Below are positions 9,415-18,092 of a DNA stretch of 54,951 bases, piece after piece. Source of the stretch: Silicimonas sp. Lineage in GTDB: Bacteria > Pseudomonadota > Alphaproteobacteria > Rhodobacterales > Rhodobacteraceae. A program made the position numbers and the translations under genes. The notes under the pieces are model-generated. The model saw only the letters and a program-made list of their open reading frames with translations, did no database searches and was not told the origin of the DNA. Where the stretch lies: NCBI GenBank assembly GCA_022820365.1, contig JAJEFO010000015.1, positions 1 to 54,951 on the forward strand. The letters are read 5' to 3'. Position 1 is the stretch's first letter. Each line of letters begins with the position of its first letter.

Positions 9415-9797
9415 TGGCACAGGACCTGACCCAAGAGTTTGTCGACCGCGCAGAAAACGGTGAAGTCGGAAGCCGATTGGTGTCTGAGACCGATCGCGTA
9501 CGGGTTTGGCATATCCATGCCCGGCCGGGTGAGCGGTTGAAGGTTCACACCCACGTGCTCGATTATTTTTGGACAATTCACGGTTCGGGACGGGCACGGA
9601 GCCATCAACCCGACGGATCACATTTCGATGTCGAGTACGAGACGGGCGATACAAGGCATTTCACATTCGCGAAAGGTGAACGCATGACCCACAGCCTCGA
9701 AAACATCGGCGACACTGATCTCGTATTCACGACTGTCGAGTTCAAGAATTCGGCCAATGCGCCACTGCCGCTGGCAAGGGGGACAGCTGCATTGTAG
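9414..9797 (+). CDS. Small single-domain cupin protein
   Basis: This 127-residue beta-barrel protein has cupin motif 1 (WHIHARPGERLKVHTHVLDYFW: the G..H.H..E pattern with Asp in place of Glu) and motif 2 around FAKGERMTHSLENIGDTDL, including the His that usually completes the metal site. It therefore probably binds a divalent metal. The GTG start lies 7 bases after GGAGG and overlaps the upstream RidA-like stop by one base, implying translational coupling. Pairing with a RidA-like protein suggests a small-molecule detoxification or sensing role, but no substrate can be named. Confidence 0.8.
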   Translation: MAQDLTQEFVDRAENGEVGSRLVSETDRVRVWHIHARPGERLKVHTHVLDYFWTIHGSGRARSHQPDGSHFDVEYETGDTRHFTFAKGERMTHSLENIGDTDLVFTTVEFKNSANAPLPLARGTAAL

Positions 9798-9927
9798 CGC
9801 GCTCGAAGGTCCGGTCGGCCTTCCGCCCCCCAATGAGCGCTGATTGGAAGCGCTTGGCAGCGAACGGTTTGCAAAGCGATCCTGTGCAACGGGCCATGGC
9901 TTCGCCACCGGCGGCTTGGCGGGCGAG

Positions 9928-10824
9928 TCAGGGCACGTCGGCACCCAGCGCGCTGACATAAAGTTCAAACCATGTTTCCCGATCCATGCCGACCTTGAGC
10001 GCATCGCCAAACTTGCGAATCCGGTCGATCCGGTTGCTGCCCATGACGGGCAGGATGCCCGCCGGGTGCGCAAGGAGCCATGCGACAGCCACGGCAGCCT
10101 CGTCGACCCCGTGCTGCAATGCGATCTTCGAGATCGACGTTCGCAAGTCACCTCCGTCGGCAAGCAGCGATCCGCCTCCCAAGGGCGACCAGGCCATGGG
10201 GCGTATCCGACGTTCCTGAAGGAAGGCCATGTCTCCATTTCTGAGCGAACTCGTTTCGGCAAGGCTGATCTCGATCTGGTTGGTCAATAGCGGCGTCGAC
10301 ATCGCCGACTGCAGAAGCATCCAGTCCCATGGCCGGAAGTTCGAAACCCCGACCGCACGGACCTTGCCCGACGAAACGGCATTGTCCAGCGCACGTCCGG
10401 TCTCTTCGGGGTCCATGAACGGATCTGGACGGTGGATGAGCAGGAGGTCGATGCGGTCCGTGGCCATCTCGGACAGCGACATGTCCACGGATCCGGCGAT
10501 ATGTGCGGCCGTCGTGTCATAGTGCTTGACCCGTGCAGACGCGTGGCGTCCGGCGGGAGCAAGGATGCCGCACTTTGTGACGATTTCCAGCTTTTCGCGC
10601 AGTCCAGGGCATTTCTTGAGGCAGTCGCCCAACAGGCCTTCAGCAGTGTAGCCGCCGTAGATGTCTGCTTGGTCGATGGTCGTGATGCCCTGCTCGAGAC
10701 AGGCCTCGATCTTCGCGCGGATATGCGAGGGTGAGGTGTCCTCGTCGTCGCCGACGCGCCACATCCCGTAGGCGACGCGGCTGAACTCGATGCCTTCGCC
10801 AATCATGACGCGGTCCATCATCAT
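9928..10824 (-). CDS. Aldo/keto reductase, YdhF type
   Basis: This NADPH-dependent TIM-barrel oxidoreductase has 298 residues and closely follows E. coli YdhF in layout. Visible motifs are GITTIDQADIYGGY (catalytic Asp/Tyr), IVTKCGI (catalytic Lys), LLLIHRPDPFMD, GKVRAVGVSNF, NQIEISL and RPMAWSPLGGG, ending with the SNRIDRI cofactor loop. Three consecutive ATGs start the gene; AGGAG lies 4 bases before the first, so initiation at the second or third is likely. It is the lone minus-strand gene between the cupin and the TolB-like gene. The substrate is unknown. Confidence 0.9.
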   Translation of the reverse strand: MMMDRVMIGEGIEFSRVAYGMWRVGDDEDTSPSHIRAKIEACLEQGITTIDQADIYGGYTAEGLLGDCLKKCPGLREKLEIVTKCGILAPAGRHASARVKHYDTTAAHIAGSVDMSLSEMATDRIDLLLIHRPDPFMDPEETGRALDNAVSSGKVRAVGVSNFRPWDWMLLQSAMSTPLLTNQIEISLAETSSLRNGDMAFLQERRIRPMAWSPLGGGSLLADGGDLRTSISKIALQHGVDEAAVAVAWLLAHPAGILPVMGSNRIDRIRKFGDALKVGMDRETWFELYVSALGADVP

Positions 10825-11131
10825 CTTTCTCCTGTACCAAGAGGCGTCTCAGGGACAGCGGCAGGCACGCGGCCATGGGCATGCGGGAACGGTCATGTCT
10901 TCAGTTCCGGCATTTTCCGTTCGCCGAACGCCTTGCACTCGTCGATATGCGAATTGCCCGAGAAGATAAATGACAGGGCACCATCTGCTTGCAGGCTTCG
11001 ATTTCCGAGAGGATCATGTCGGTGGAGCCGACCATGCGGCACCGAATCCGGACTGGGCCCATCCAGTTCCTGACAAGAGATTCGGAGACGAAGGGGCCGG
11101 GGCCTTGTCGAACATGTGAAAGAACGAAGCG
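10825..11131. other. Divergent spacer, no gene seen
   Basis: This is the divergent region between the aldo/keto reductase and the TolB-like gene. Open frames here are short or shadows of the neighbours. It should hold both promoters, but I cannot assign boxes. Confidence 0.5.
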
Positions 11132-11953
11132 ATGCGCAGCAACCTCGAAATTTACGACCTCGGCACTGAACGTGTTGAAACGGTGCTGAGCGTTGCGTTC
11201 CTGATTGAGGCGCCGAACTGGATGCCGAATGACGGATCGCTCATCGTGAACGGCGACGGGCGCTTGTATCGGGTGCCGCTCGACGTGCCCGCGCTGAACG
11301 CAATCGATACCGGCGGACTTTCGCGGATCAACAACGACCACGGCGTCGCCCCCGATGCCTCCCTCCTTGCGGTGTCGGACAATACCGACGGCGGCGAGTC
11401 GTGCATCTACACCTTGCCCATTGAAGGCGGCCGTCCTCAGCGGATCACGGAGGCGACGCCATCTTGGTGGCATGGCTGGTCCCCGGATGGTCGCCAACTC
11501 GCCTATACCGCCGTCCGAAACGGCGAGTTCTGCATCGCCACATGTGCCACGGACGGAAGCGGCGAGGCCATATTGATTGGTGGGCCGCACCACTATGACG
11601 GACCGGACTACTCGCCGGACGGGGATTGGATCTGGTTCAATTCGGATCGTTTCGGAAACATGCAGCTCTGGCGCGTGAGACCCGATGGGCGTGACCCGCA
11701 GCAGATGACTGCCGATGCGAGCGTGAACTGGTTTCCGCACCCATCGCCCGACGGTCGTCATGTGCTCTATCTTGCCTATGCGCCGGGCACCACGGGACAT
11801 CCATCTGGTTGCGACGTCGAATTGCGTCTGTTGGAGTGCCCCACCGGACAGGTCCGACCGCTTGTGGCGCTTTTTGGTGGCCAGGGAACGATCAACGTGC
11901 CCTGCTGGTCGCCGGACAGCCAACGATTTGCGTTCATGCGCTATGAGCGCTAA
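11132..11953 (+). CDS. TolB-like beta-propeller (PD40) protein
   Basis: This 273-residue protein is built from WD40-like PD40 blades. Repeated blade motifs are visible: WSPDGRQLAYT, YSPDGDWIWFNSDR, PSPDGRHVLYLAY and WSPDSQRFAFMR, with intervening LWRVRPDGRDPQQMT. No signal peptide is seen, so unlike TolB it is probably cytosolic. GAAAGAACGAAGCG precedes the ATG. Soluble PD40 proteins of this size often accompany sugar-catabolic genes, and the next operon is catabolic; that link is only inference. It may bind a ligand or act as a lactonase or lyase. Confidence 0.82.
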   Translation: MRSNLEIYDLGTERVETVLSVAFLIEAPNWMPNDGSLIVNGDGRLYRVPLDVPALNAIDTGGLSRINNDHGVAPDASLLAVSDNTDGGESCIYTLPIEGGRPQRITEATPSWWHGWSPDGRQLAYTAVRNGEFCIATCATDGSGEAILIGGPHHYDGPDYSPDGDWIWFNSDRFGNMQLWRVRPDGRDPQQMTADASVNWFPHPSPDGRHVLYLAYAPGTTGHPSGCDVELRLLECPTGQVRPLVALFGGQGTINVPCWSPDSQRFAFMRYER

Positions 11954-12295
11954 AGCGGAAGGCCGGAGAACTGACGACCTGGCGAGGACCAAGTTCTTTC
12001 CACGCTGCTGAAGACTTCGGTTCGTTGCGTCTGAATCCGCGTTTTGGCCCCAGGGAATCCGCGTAATGCTCCGCGCAATTCCAAACGAAGGTCGTTGGAA
12101 CGACATGATCCAAGGAAAGGCGAAGGCGTGTGGGCACTTGTCACGTGCCGAGTTGGAATTGCGAAGGGCTGCTGCCGTTGTCGGCAATGGTCCGCGTCAA
12201 TGCTTGACGGTGGATTTGGAAATCGCTGATATCTCGAAGACTTGGTTCGATTCCACGCGTCGCTGCAGAGTGCTGCGGATGAGTTGAGGTTCGGA
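11954..12295. other. Spacer before catabolic operon
   Basis: I see no supported gene. The stretch presumably carries the promoter of the oxidoreductase-Rieske-flavoprotein operon. The frame of the next gene is open to 12242, but the sequence there does not resemble the family. Confidence 0.5.
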
Positions 12296-13438
12296 ATGCC
12301 GGAAGCAATAAATTACGGAATTGTCGGCTGCGGAATGATGGGGCAGGAGCATGCGCGCAACATCGCGCTGTTGCCGGATGCCCGGGTCGCGGCAGTCTTC
12401 GAGCCGGACGCACAAATGGCCGATGCGGCGCGGAAGGTCGTTCCCGCTGCGCGAATGCATGGATCGCTGACCGGCTTTCTTGCCGACCCAGGGATTGACT
12501 GCCTGGTGATCGCCTCGCCCAACCACCTTCACGCCGCCCAGTTCGAAGCGATCGCACGCACGCGTCCGCTGCCGCTGCTGATCGAAAAGCCGCTCTATAC
12601 TCGTGCTACTGACGCGAAGCGGATTCAGGGACTTGCTGCCGAGTATCCGGCGCAGGTCTGGGTCGGCATGGAATATCGCTACATGCCGCCCATCAAGTCT
12701 TTCATCGAGGAAGTCGCCGAAGCGACCGGCGGTCCGACGATGCTTACCATTCGCGAGCATCGGTTTCCGTTCCTGAACAAGGTTGGTGACTGGAACAGGT
12801 TCAACCGCAACACTGGTGGAACGCTTGTCGAGAAGTGCTGCCACTTCTTCGACCTGATGCGGCACATCCTTGGCGGGGAACCCGAACGCGTCATGGCCTC
12901 GGCCGGGCAGGACGTCAATCACCTGAACGAGGACTATGGAGGCGAAACGCCCGACATCTGGGACGGCGCCTATGTCATCGTTGAATTCGGCAACGGGTGC
13001 CGCGCGATGCTTGAGCTCTGCATGTATGCGGATGGCTCGGACTACCAGGAAGAACTGACGGCGGTCGGGCCGAAGGGCAAGATCGAGGCACGGGTGCCGG
13101 GCCCGCTCCGGTTCTGGCCCGAAAATCTTGGGCCGCCGCCACAGCCGCAGGTGGTGGTCTCGCCCCGCGAGCCCAAGGGTCCGCGGTCGGTGGACATTCC
13201 GATCGATCCGGACCTGCAAGCCATCGGCGATCACAATGGTGCGACCTACTACCAGCATCTGCGTTTCCTCGACATGCTGAGGAACCACGGCGAACCGGAG
13301 GTCAGGCTTCTCGACGGTGCCTGCGCAGTCGAGATGGGCCTTGCTGCGCAAGAGGCCGCCGCGAAGGGCAAGGTCGTGCATATGCGTGCCGTGACGCTGA
13401 CAGAACAGGACGTGTCGCGAAAGGGCGCGACCGGATAA
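12296..13438 (+). CDS. Gfo/Idh/MocA family oxidoreductase
   Basis: This NAD(P)-dependent dehydrogenase has 380 residues. The N-terminal Rossmann domain has GIVGCGMMGQEHARN, then VIASPNHLHA, and the catalytic EKP motif (LIEKPLYT). The C-terminal alpha/beta domain includes GMEYRYMPP, KCCHFFDLMRHILGG and the DHNGATYYQHLRFL segment. GAGG lies about 10 bases before the chosen ATG; an upstream in-frame start at 12242 gives an atypical extension. It is followed after 67 bases by the Rieske oxygenase. Family members oxidise sugars, inositols or amino-sugar derivatives. A second, distinct member lies at 30.3 kb, which suggests a pathway with two such steps. Confidence 0.92.
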   Translation: MPEAINYGIVGCGMMGQEHARNIALLPDARVAAVFEPDAQMADAARKVVPAARMHGSLTGFLADPGIDCLVIASPNHLHAAQFEAIARTRPLPLLIEKPLYTRATDAKRIQGLAAEYPAQVWVGMEYRYMPPIKSFIEEVAEATGGPTMLTIREHRFPFLNKVGDWNRFNRNTGGTLVEKCCHFFDLMRHILGGEPERVMASAGQDVNHLNEDYGGETPDIWDGAYVIVEFGNGCRAMLELCMYADGSDYQEELTAVGPKGKIEARVPGPLRFWPENLGPPPQPQVVVSPREPKGPRSVDIPIDPDLQAIGDHNGATYYQHLRFLDMLRNHGEPEVRLLDGACAVEMGLAAQEAAAKGKVVHMRAVTLTEQDVSRKGATG

Positions 13439-13505
13439 ACGCAGTTGTCCATCGTTGCGCGGTTCCTCTGGAGCGACTTGCGCAACTTCCATTGGAGTGG
13501 CTGAC

Positions 13506-14651
13506 ATGACAAAAGGTGATCTGGCATCCGTGCTGCGGCCCGTGGAGACGGCCAACGGACTGCCAAACGGACACTATACGTCCGAAGAGATCTATGGGCG
13601 CGAACGCGAACGGCTGTGGTTCCCGACATGGGCGGGCATCTGCGTCACGGCCGATGTGCCGGAACCCGGCGACGCCCGACCAATCGACTTCCTGGGCGTT
13701 CCTCTCTTCGTAATCAGGGGAAAGGACGGCCAGATCCGGGTCTTCCAGAACGTGTGCCGCCATCGCGGCATGATTCTATTGACGGAGCCGCGCACGTTCG
13801 AGGGCGCGATCCGCTGTCCCTATCATTCCTGGTGCTACAGCCATGAAGGCAAGCTGGTCGCGACGCCGCATGTCGGCGGGCCGGGCAGGAACTCGCACGC
13901 AGGGATCAAGCGCGAGAACCTAGGGCTTCTCGAAGTGCGAACGCATGTCTGGATGGATGTCGTTTTCGTGAACTTCTCCGGGGACGCTCCCGACTTCGAG
14001 GACGTGCATGCCGACCTCATCGCTCGCTGGGCGGAGTTCGACGTCCCGATTCATCATGGCGGTCCGGACAGCCGCTTTCAGCTGGATTGTCGCACGAACT
14101 GGAAGCTCGCGGTCGAGAACTTTTGCGAGAGCTACCATCTGCCTTGGGTGCATCCCGGCCTGAACAGCTATTCCCGGCTCGAGGATCACTATCATATCGA
14201 GGCACCGGGGCGATTCTTCGGCCAAGGCACGGAGGTCTACCGGCAGATACGCGACGATGACGGGACGGTTTTCCCGGACTTTCCCGGACTTTCGAAGAGA
14301 TGGGACACGGCCGGTGAGTACATAACGGTCGCGCCGAACGTGCTGCTAGGCGTTCAGCGCGACCATTTCTTCGTGTTCATCCTCGAAGCCAAGGGGCCTG
14401 GAATGACCCGGGAGCACATCCATCTCTACTACGCCTCGCCAGATACGCCCGATTCCCTGCGGTCGAAGAACGCCGAACAGTGGAAGGAGGTCTTCATCGA
14501 AGACGTCGGCGTCGTGGAGGGCATGCAGGCGGCACGTTGCGCCCCGGGATTTGACGGCGGCCGGTTTTCCCCGGTGATGGATCGGCCGACCCACCTGTTC
14601 CACCGTTGGGTTGCCGAACGCATGTCCGAAGCGATGGTGGCCGCCGAGTGA
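13506..14651 (+). CDS. Rieske non-haem iron oxygenase, quaternary-amine type
   Basis: This is the alpha (oxygenase) subunit of a Rieske-type monooxygenase, 381 residues. The Rieske [2Fe-2S] ligands are visible as Cys84-x-His86 (CRHRG) and Cys104-x2-His107 (CPYHSW). The mononuclear iron site is CESYHLPWVH, with His211 and His216. The residue that relays electrons, normally Asp, is Glu208, as in carnitine and glycine-betaine oxygenases (CntA/GbcA type). This favours oxidative N-demethylation or C-N cleavage of a quaternary amine. No reductase partner (CntB/GbcB) is encoded nearby. The stop overlaps the next gene by 4 bases (GTGA). Confidence 0.9.
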   Translation: MTKGDLASVLRPVETANGLPNGHYTSEEIYGRERERLWFPTWAGICVTADVPEPGDARPIDFLGVPLFVIRGKDGQIRVFQNVCRHRGMILLTEPRTFEGAIRCPYHSWCYSHEGKLVATPHVGGPGRNSHAGIKRENLGLLEVRTHVWMDVVFVNFSGDAPDFEDVHADLIARWAEFDVPIHHGGPDSRFQLDCRTNWKLAVENFCESYHLPWVHPGLNSYSRLEDHYHIEAPGRFFGQGTEVYRQIRDDDGTVFPDFPGLSKRWDTAGEYITVAPNVLLGVQRDHFFVFILEAKGPGMTREHIHLYYASPDTPDSLRSKNAEQWKEVFIEDVGVVEGMQAARCAPGFDGGRFSPVMDRPTHLFHRWVAERMSEAMVAAE

Positions 14652-14884
14652 CTGCAGATGAACTGGCAGCCCTCGAACGCGAGCTTCTTGCAGCCCATGA
14701 ATCCGGTGATGGCGACGCGTTGATCGGACTTTATGCCGTGGTTGCGGACAAGTCGGAGGCATCGGACGATATTGACTCCGCCGCGTTCTTTCTGACGCAT
14801 GCGTGGATCTTTGCTCTTGAACGTGGTGACGAACGGGCGGAAGCGCTTCGGTCGCGACTGGCGAACTTGGGGAGGGTCGATTGA
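14648..14884 (+). CDS. Small helical protein coupled to the Rieske oxygenase
   Basis: This is a 78-residue protein starting at a GTG that overlaps the oxygenase stop (GTGA), so translation is very probably coupled. It is predicted all-helical and resembles a single TPR-like hairpin pair: ELLAAHESGDGDALIGLYAV followed by DSAAFFLTHAWIFALERGD. Small proteins of this look accompany oxygenase/flavoprotein genes in related bacteria (my recollection). There is no membrane segment or Cys cluster, so it is not the missing ferredoxin. A role as a subunit or stabiliser of one of its neighbours is inference. Confidence 0.75.
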   Translation: MTADELAALERELLAAHESGDGDALIGLYAVVADKSEASDDIDSAAFFLTHAWIFALERGDERAEALRSRLANLGRVD

Positions 14885-14920
14885 GCAGTCGGCGGAAATC
14901 AGGTTGAGCAGGAGGCAGAC

Positions 14921-17341
14921 ATGAAGACACAAGCACGCGTCGTGGTCATTGGCGGCGGAGTCGTTGGCTGTTCCGTCCTGTATCACCTGACCAAGCTCGG
15001 ATGGCAGGATGTCATGCTGATCGAGCGTTCGGACCTCACCAGCGGGTCGACATGGCATGCTGCGGGCGGGTTCCACACGCTGAACGGCGACACCAACATG
15101 GCCGCGCTGCAGGGATACACGATCGGTCTTTACGACGAGCTCGAGGAAAGGACCGGCATGTCGTGCGGCCTGCATCACTGTGGCGGGCTGACCCTGGCTG
15201 ACACTCCCGAGCGTCTGGACATGCTCAAGGCCGAGCGAGCCAAGCACCGATACATGGGGCTGGAGACCCGGATCCTGACTCCCGCCGAGATTGTCGAAAT
15301 GGCCGATTTCGTGAATGTCGAAGGCGTCTTGGGTGCGCTCTACGACCCGCTCGACGGCCACCTTGACCCATCCGGGACCACTCACGCCTATGCCAAGGCG
15401 GCGCGGATGGGCGGTGCCGAGATCACCACGCAAAACCGCGTGGTCGAAACCAACATGCGCGCGGACGGCAACTGGGACGTTGTAACGGAGAAAGGCGTCG
15501 TCGTTGCGGAACACGTGGTCAATGCAGCAGGGCTTTGGGCACGCGAGGTCGCGTCAATGGCGGGAATTTACCTGCCGCTTCTGCCGATGGCTCACCAGTA
15601 TCTCGTGACGGAGGACGTGCCGGAAATTGCGGCGAGGGACGAGGAGATCCCGCATGTCATCGATCCGGGAGGCGAAAGCTATCTGAGGCAGGAAGGCAAG
15701 GGGTTCGTCATCGGTTTCTACGAACAGCCCTGCGAACCTTGGGCCGTGGACGGCACGCCCTGGAACTTCGGACATGAACTGCTGAACGACCAGTTCGACA
15801 AGATCGAAGAGGCAGTGGACTTTGCCTATCGTCGGTTCCCGATACTTGAGCGTGCCGGGATCAAGCGCGCGATACACGGCCCCTTCACCTTTGCGCCAGA
15901 CGGCAATCCGTTGGTCGGACCCGTGCCGGGGTTGAGGAATTACTGGTCTGCATGCGCAGTGATGGCTGGATTCAGCCAGGGCGGGGGCGTCGGTCTCGCG
16001 CTGGCGCAATGGATGATCGCGGGTGCACCTGAGCGCGACCCGTGGGCCATGGACGTGTCGCGCTACGGGCGCTGGACCACGCCGGGCTACACCGTTCCGA
16101 AGGTGACAGAGAACTATCGGCGGCGGTTTTCGGTCAGCTACCCGAACGAGGAACTGCCGGCTGCGCGACCGTTCCGCACGACGCCAATGTACGACATCTG
16201 GGACGGGATGAACGCGGTGTTCGGCGAGGCCTACGGTCTAGAAGTCGTGAACTACTTCGCTCTGCCCGGGGAGCCACGGCTGGAAGCTCCGAGTTTCCGG
16301 CGCTCCAACGCATGGGATGCAGTCAGGCAGGAAGTCCGGCACGTGCGGGAGAAGGTCGGGATCAACGAGGTGCACAATTTCAGCAAGTTCCAGGTGCAGG
16401 GACCGGGAGCGCGGGCTTGGCTCGACCGGATCATGGCCGGCCGCATTCCACGACAAGGCCGCCTCAGCCTGACGCCGATGCTGGCGCCGTCCGGGCGCCT
16501 TGTGGGAGACTTCACGGTATCCTGCCTCGCAGAGGACGAGTACCGGCTCACGGCCAGCTACGGCAGCCAGGACTTCCATCTTCGCTGGTTCGAGAAGCAC
16601 CTTTCGGAAGCGGATGAGGCAACCGTTCGAAACATTTCCGATGCGCAGACGGGCTTCCAGATTGCCGGCCCGCAAGCGCGCGACCTGTTGGCACGCGCTT
16701 GTGGAGCCGACGTGTCGAACGAGGTGTTTCCATTCCTCGGTGTGCGGAGGCTCACCCTAGGAATGGCGGACTGCACAGTGCAGCGCGTGAGCTATACCGG
16801 GGATCTTGGCTACGAAATCTATTGCGACCTGACTTCGCAGCGGCATCTGTGGCAGGTGTTGAGCGAAGCCGGTCGCGAGTTCGATCTTCGTCCTTTCGGG
16901 ATGCGTGCGATGATGTCGCTCCGACTTGATCGCTTCTTCGGATCCTGGCAGCGGGAGTATTCGCAGGATTACACCGCCGCCGAAACCGGGCTCGACAGGT
17001 TCATTGCGTTCGGCAAGAACGGCGATTTCATCGGGCGCGCGGCTGCCGAACGAGAACGCGACGCCGGGCCGGCGCGACGCCTTTGCGCCTTCGAGGTCGA
17101 TGCGGACGACGCAGATGTCGTTGCATGGGAGCCGATCTGGCATGAGGACAGCGTTGTCGGGTTCTGCACGTCGGGCGGGTATTCGCATTGGCAGGACAGG
17201 TCGATTGCCTTTGGGCTTGTTCCCGCGGAACTGGCGTCGGAAGCTCTGGAAGTCGAAATCGAGATTCTGGGAGAACTGCGCAGGGCAAGGCGCCTTGTGC
17301 AGCCGCTGTTCGATCCAGAGGGGCAGCGGATGCGGGCATGA
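14921..17341 (+). CDS. Dimethylglycine/sarcosine dehydrogenase-like flavoprotein
   Basis: This 806-residue protein has two modules. An N-terminal DAO-type FAD oxidoreductase (residues ~1-400) has VVVIGGGVVGCSVLYHL and GSTWHAAGGF; His46 in the latter matches the His that covalently holds FAD in dimethylglycine/sarcosine dehydrogenases. A linker/FAO_M segment follows. The C-terminal GcvT-like aminomethyltransferase domain (~430-806) has SKFQVQGPGARAWLDR, YTGDLGYEIYCD and the MSLRLDRFFGSW region, and would pass the released one-carbon unit to tetrahydrofolate. GGAGG precedes the ATG. With the upstream Rieske enzyme it suggests sequential N-demethylation. The exact amine is unknown. Confidence 0.9.
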   Translation: MKTQARVVVIGGGVVGCSVLYHLTKLGWQDVMLIERSDLTSGSTWHAAGGFHTLNGDTNMAALQGYTIGLYDELEERTGMSCGLHHCGGLTLADTPERLDMLKAERAKHRYMGLETRILTPAEIVEMADFVNVEGVLGALYDPLDGHLDPSGTTHAYAKAARMGGAEITTQNRVVETNMRADGNWDVVTEKGVVVAEHVVNAAGLWAREVASMAGIYLPLLPMAHQYLVTEDVPEIAARDEEIPHVIDPGGESYLRQEGKGFVIGFYEQPCEPWAVDGTPWNFGHELLNDQFDKIEEAVDFAYRRFPILERAGIKRAIHGPFTFAPDGNPLVGPVPGLRNYWSACAVMAGFSQGGGVGLALAQWMIAGAPERDPWAMDVSRYGRWTTPGYTVPKVTENYRRRFSVSYPNEELPAARPFRTTPMYDIWDGMNAVFGEAYGLEVVNYFALPGEPRLEAPSFRRSNAWDAVRQEVRHVREKVGINEVHNFSKFQVQGPGARAWLDRIMAGRIPRQGRLSLTPMLAPSGRLVGDFTVSCLAEDEYRLTASYGSQDFHLRWFEKHLSEADEATVRNISDAQTGFQIAGPQARDLLARACGADVSNEVFPFLGVRRLTLGMADCTVQRVSYTGDLGYEIYCDLTSQRHLWQVLSEAGREFDLRPFGMRAMMSLRLDRFFGSWQREYSQDYTAAETGLDRFIAFGKNGDFIGRAAAERERDAGPARRLCAFEVDADDADVVAWEPIWHEDSVVGFCTSGGYSHWQDRSIAFGLVPAELASEALEVEIEILGELRRARRLVQPLFDPEGQRMRA

Positions 17342-17465
17342 TCGCCGCCTCCGGCAATTGGCCCGTGCCGAATGCTGAAACAAGAGGTCCCGATTCGATC
17401 CTTGCGAGATGCGAACTTGAGCCGCTGGGACGAGAATGTCATGACGCATGTCGGGCCGGTTTGGT

Positions 17466-17497
17466 GTAGGGTTGTAGGGTTGTAGGGTTGTCGGGTG
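17466..17497. repeat. 8-bp tandem repeat (GTAGGGTT)
   Basis: Three perfect copies of GTAGGGTT (17466-17489) are followed by a degenerate fourth, GTCGGGTG. The array ends exactly where the 79-bp direct repeat of the island begins. It may mark slippage or repair at the insertion boundary. Confidence 0.9.
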
Positions 17498-17575
17498 TCA
17501 CATCATTCGAGCACGAGCGTGTGGTCTTTTCCCACGTTCCTTGCGACCGGTTTCTTCAGCAGATCAGTGACAGTC
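17497..17575. repeat. Left copy of 79-bp island-flanking direct repeat
   Basis: This 79-base segment recurs in the same orientation at 24893-24971 with 72 identical positions and no gaps. The flanks beyond it differ, apart from GGG just upstream. On the minus strand it reads TVTDLLKKPVARNVGK... ending in TGA, like the C-terminal end of a protein. That would fit either a duplicated gene-end attachment site or two related IS remnants. Confidence 0.85.
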
Positions 17576-18018
17576 CGGGAAGGCCTTCTTTCCCAAGCAG
17601 CCCTTTTCCAGCAGCCTCTTTGACGTAGAGTGCAGGCAGCGCCCTCGACGCCGTCGAGAGCCAGCCTTGGAATCGACCGGTTGTCACGGAATGCAGTTTC
17701 GCCTCTTGCCGGACATGACGCTGGAGGAATGCGTCCAGTCCCGCGCATGGCGGCGCGCGGCGCTGGCTGCTGCGGCGGCGGGATGCGGTTCACGCGTGCC
17801 TGTGGGTCGTCCTGATCGCCTTGGTTCCGGACCGGCTGCGTCTCTGCCAGCCGACGGTTCTCAGCCTGCGCGACCGCTTGGGCCACGCGGACGGCCTTCC
17901 GATCCTGTGCGCCCCGCCTGCGCTTCGGCGGATGCTTGTCCCGGGGCTGATCGGTGTCTGCATGATCGAAAGCGCGACGATCAGTGAGCGGGAAATCTCG
18001 CATTTCCGGTGCCAACAA
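17576..18018. other. Left arm of island, no intact gene
   Basis: I see no recognisable gene between the left repeat and the IS end. A minus-strand frame is open across it and includes the repeat-encoded TVTDLLKKPVAR tail, but its composition (Arg/Pro/Gln-rich) is typical of a shadow frame. A plus-strand stretch around 17790-18005 (ALVPDRLRLCQPTVL, LIGVCMIESATISERE) could be a fragment of a gene broken by the IS. Confidence 0.4.
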
Positions 18019-18035
18019 TCAATGGGCCCCCATTC
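18019..18035. repeat. 17-bp direct repeat at left IS end
   Basis: The sequence TCAATGGGCCCCCATTC occurs identically at 22429-22445. It contains the hexamer palindrome AATGGG-CC-CCCATT. It may be part of the IS ends or an unusually long target duplication. Confidence 0.8.
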
Positions 18036-18057
18036 AATGGGTGCGATTCTCGTATGG
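18030..18057. repeat. Left terminal inverted repeat of the IS
   Basis: CCATTCAATGGG-TGCGATT at the left end, extending to CTCGTATGG, matches the reverse complement of 22407-22435 (CCATTGAATGGGG-TGCGATT then TCCGTATGG) with one gap and a few mismatches. Confidence 0.75.
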
Positions 18058-18092
18058 TTCACCTTTCGATTCTCTTATGTTCTTTTGGCGAA

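Noticed and set aside
10901-12187. 428-aa minus-strand open frame opposite the TolB-like gene
   Set aside because: It is an antisense shadow of a convincing beta-propeller gene, rich in Arg/His/Val with no family motif or ribosome-binding site.
17466-17497. Possible CRISPR or telomere-like array
   Set aside because: The 8-bp units are contiguous with no spacers and only three perfect copies, so it is a simple tandem repeat.
17503-18018. 171-aa minus-strand frame covering the left island arm
   Set aside because: Its composition is shadow-like. Only its last ~25 residues correspond to the repeat-encoded tail, and it has no start signal.
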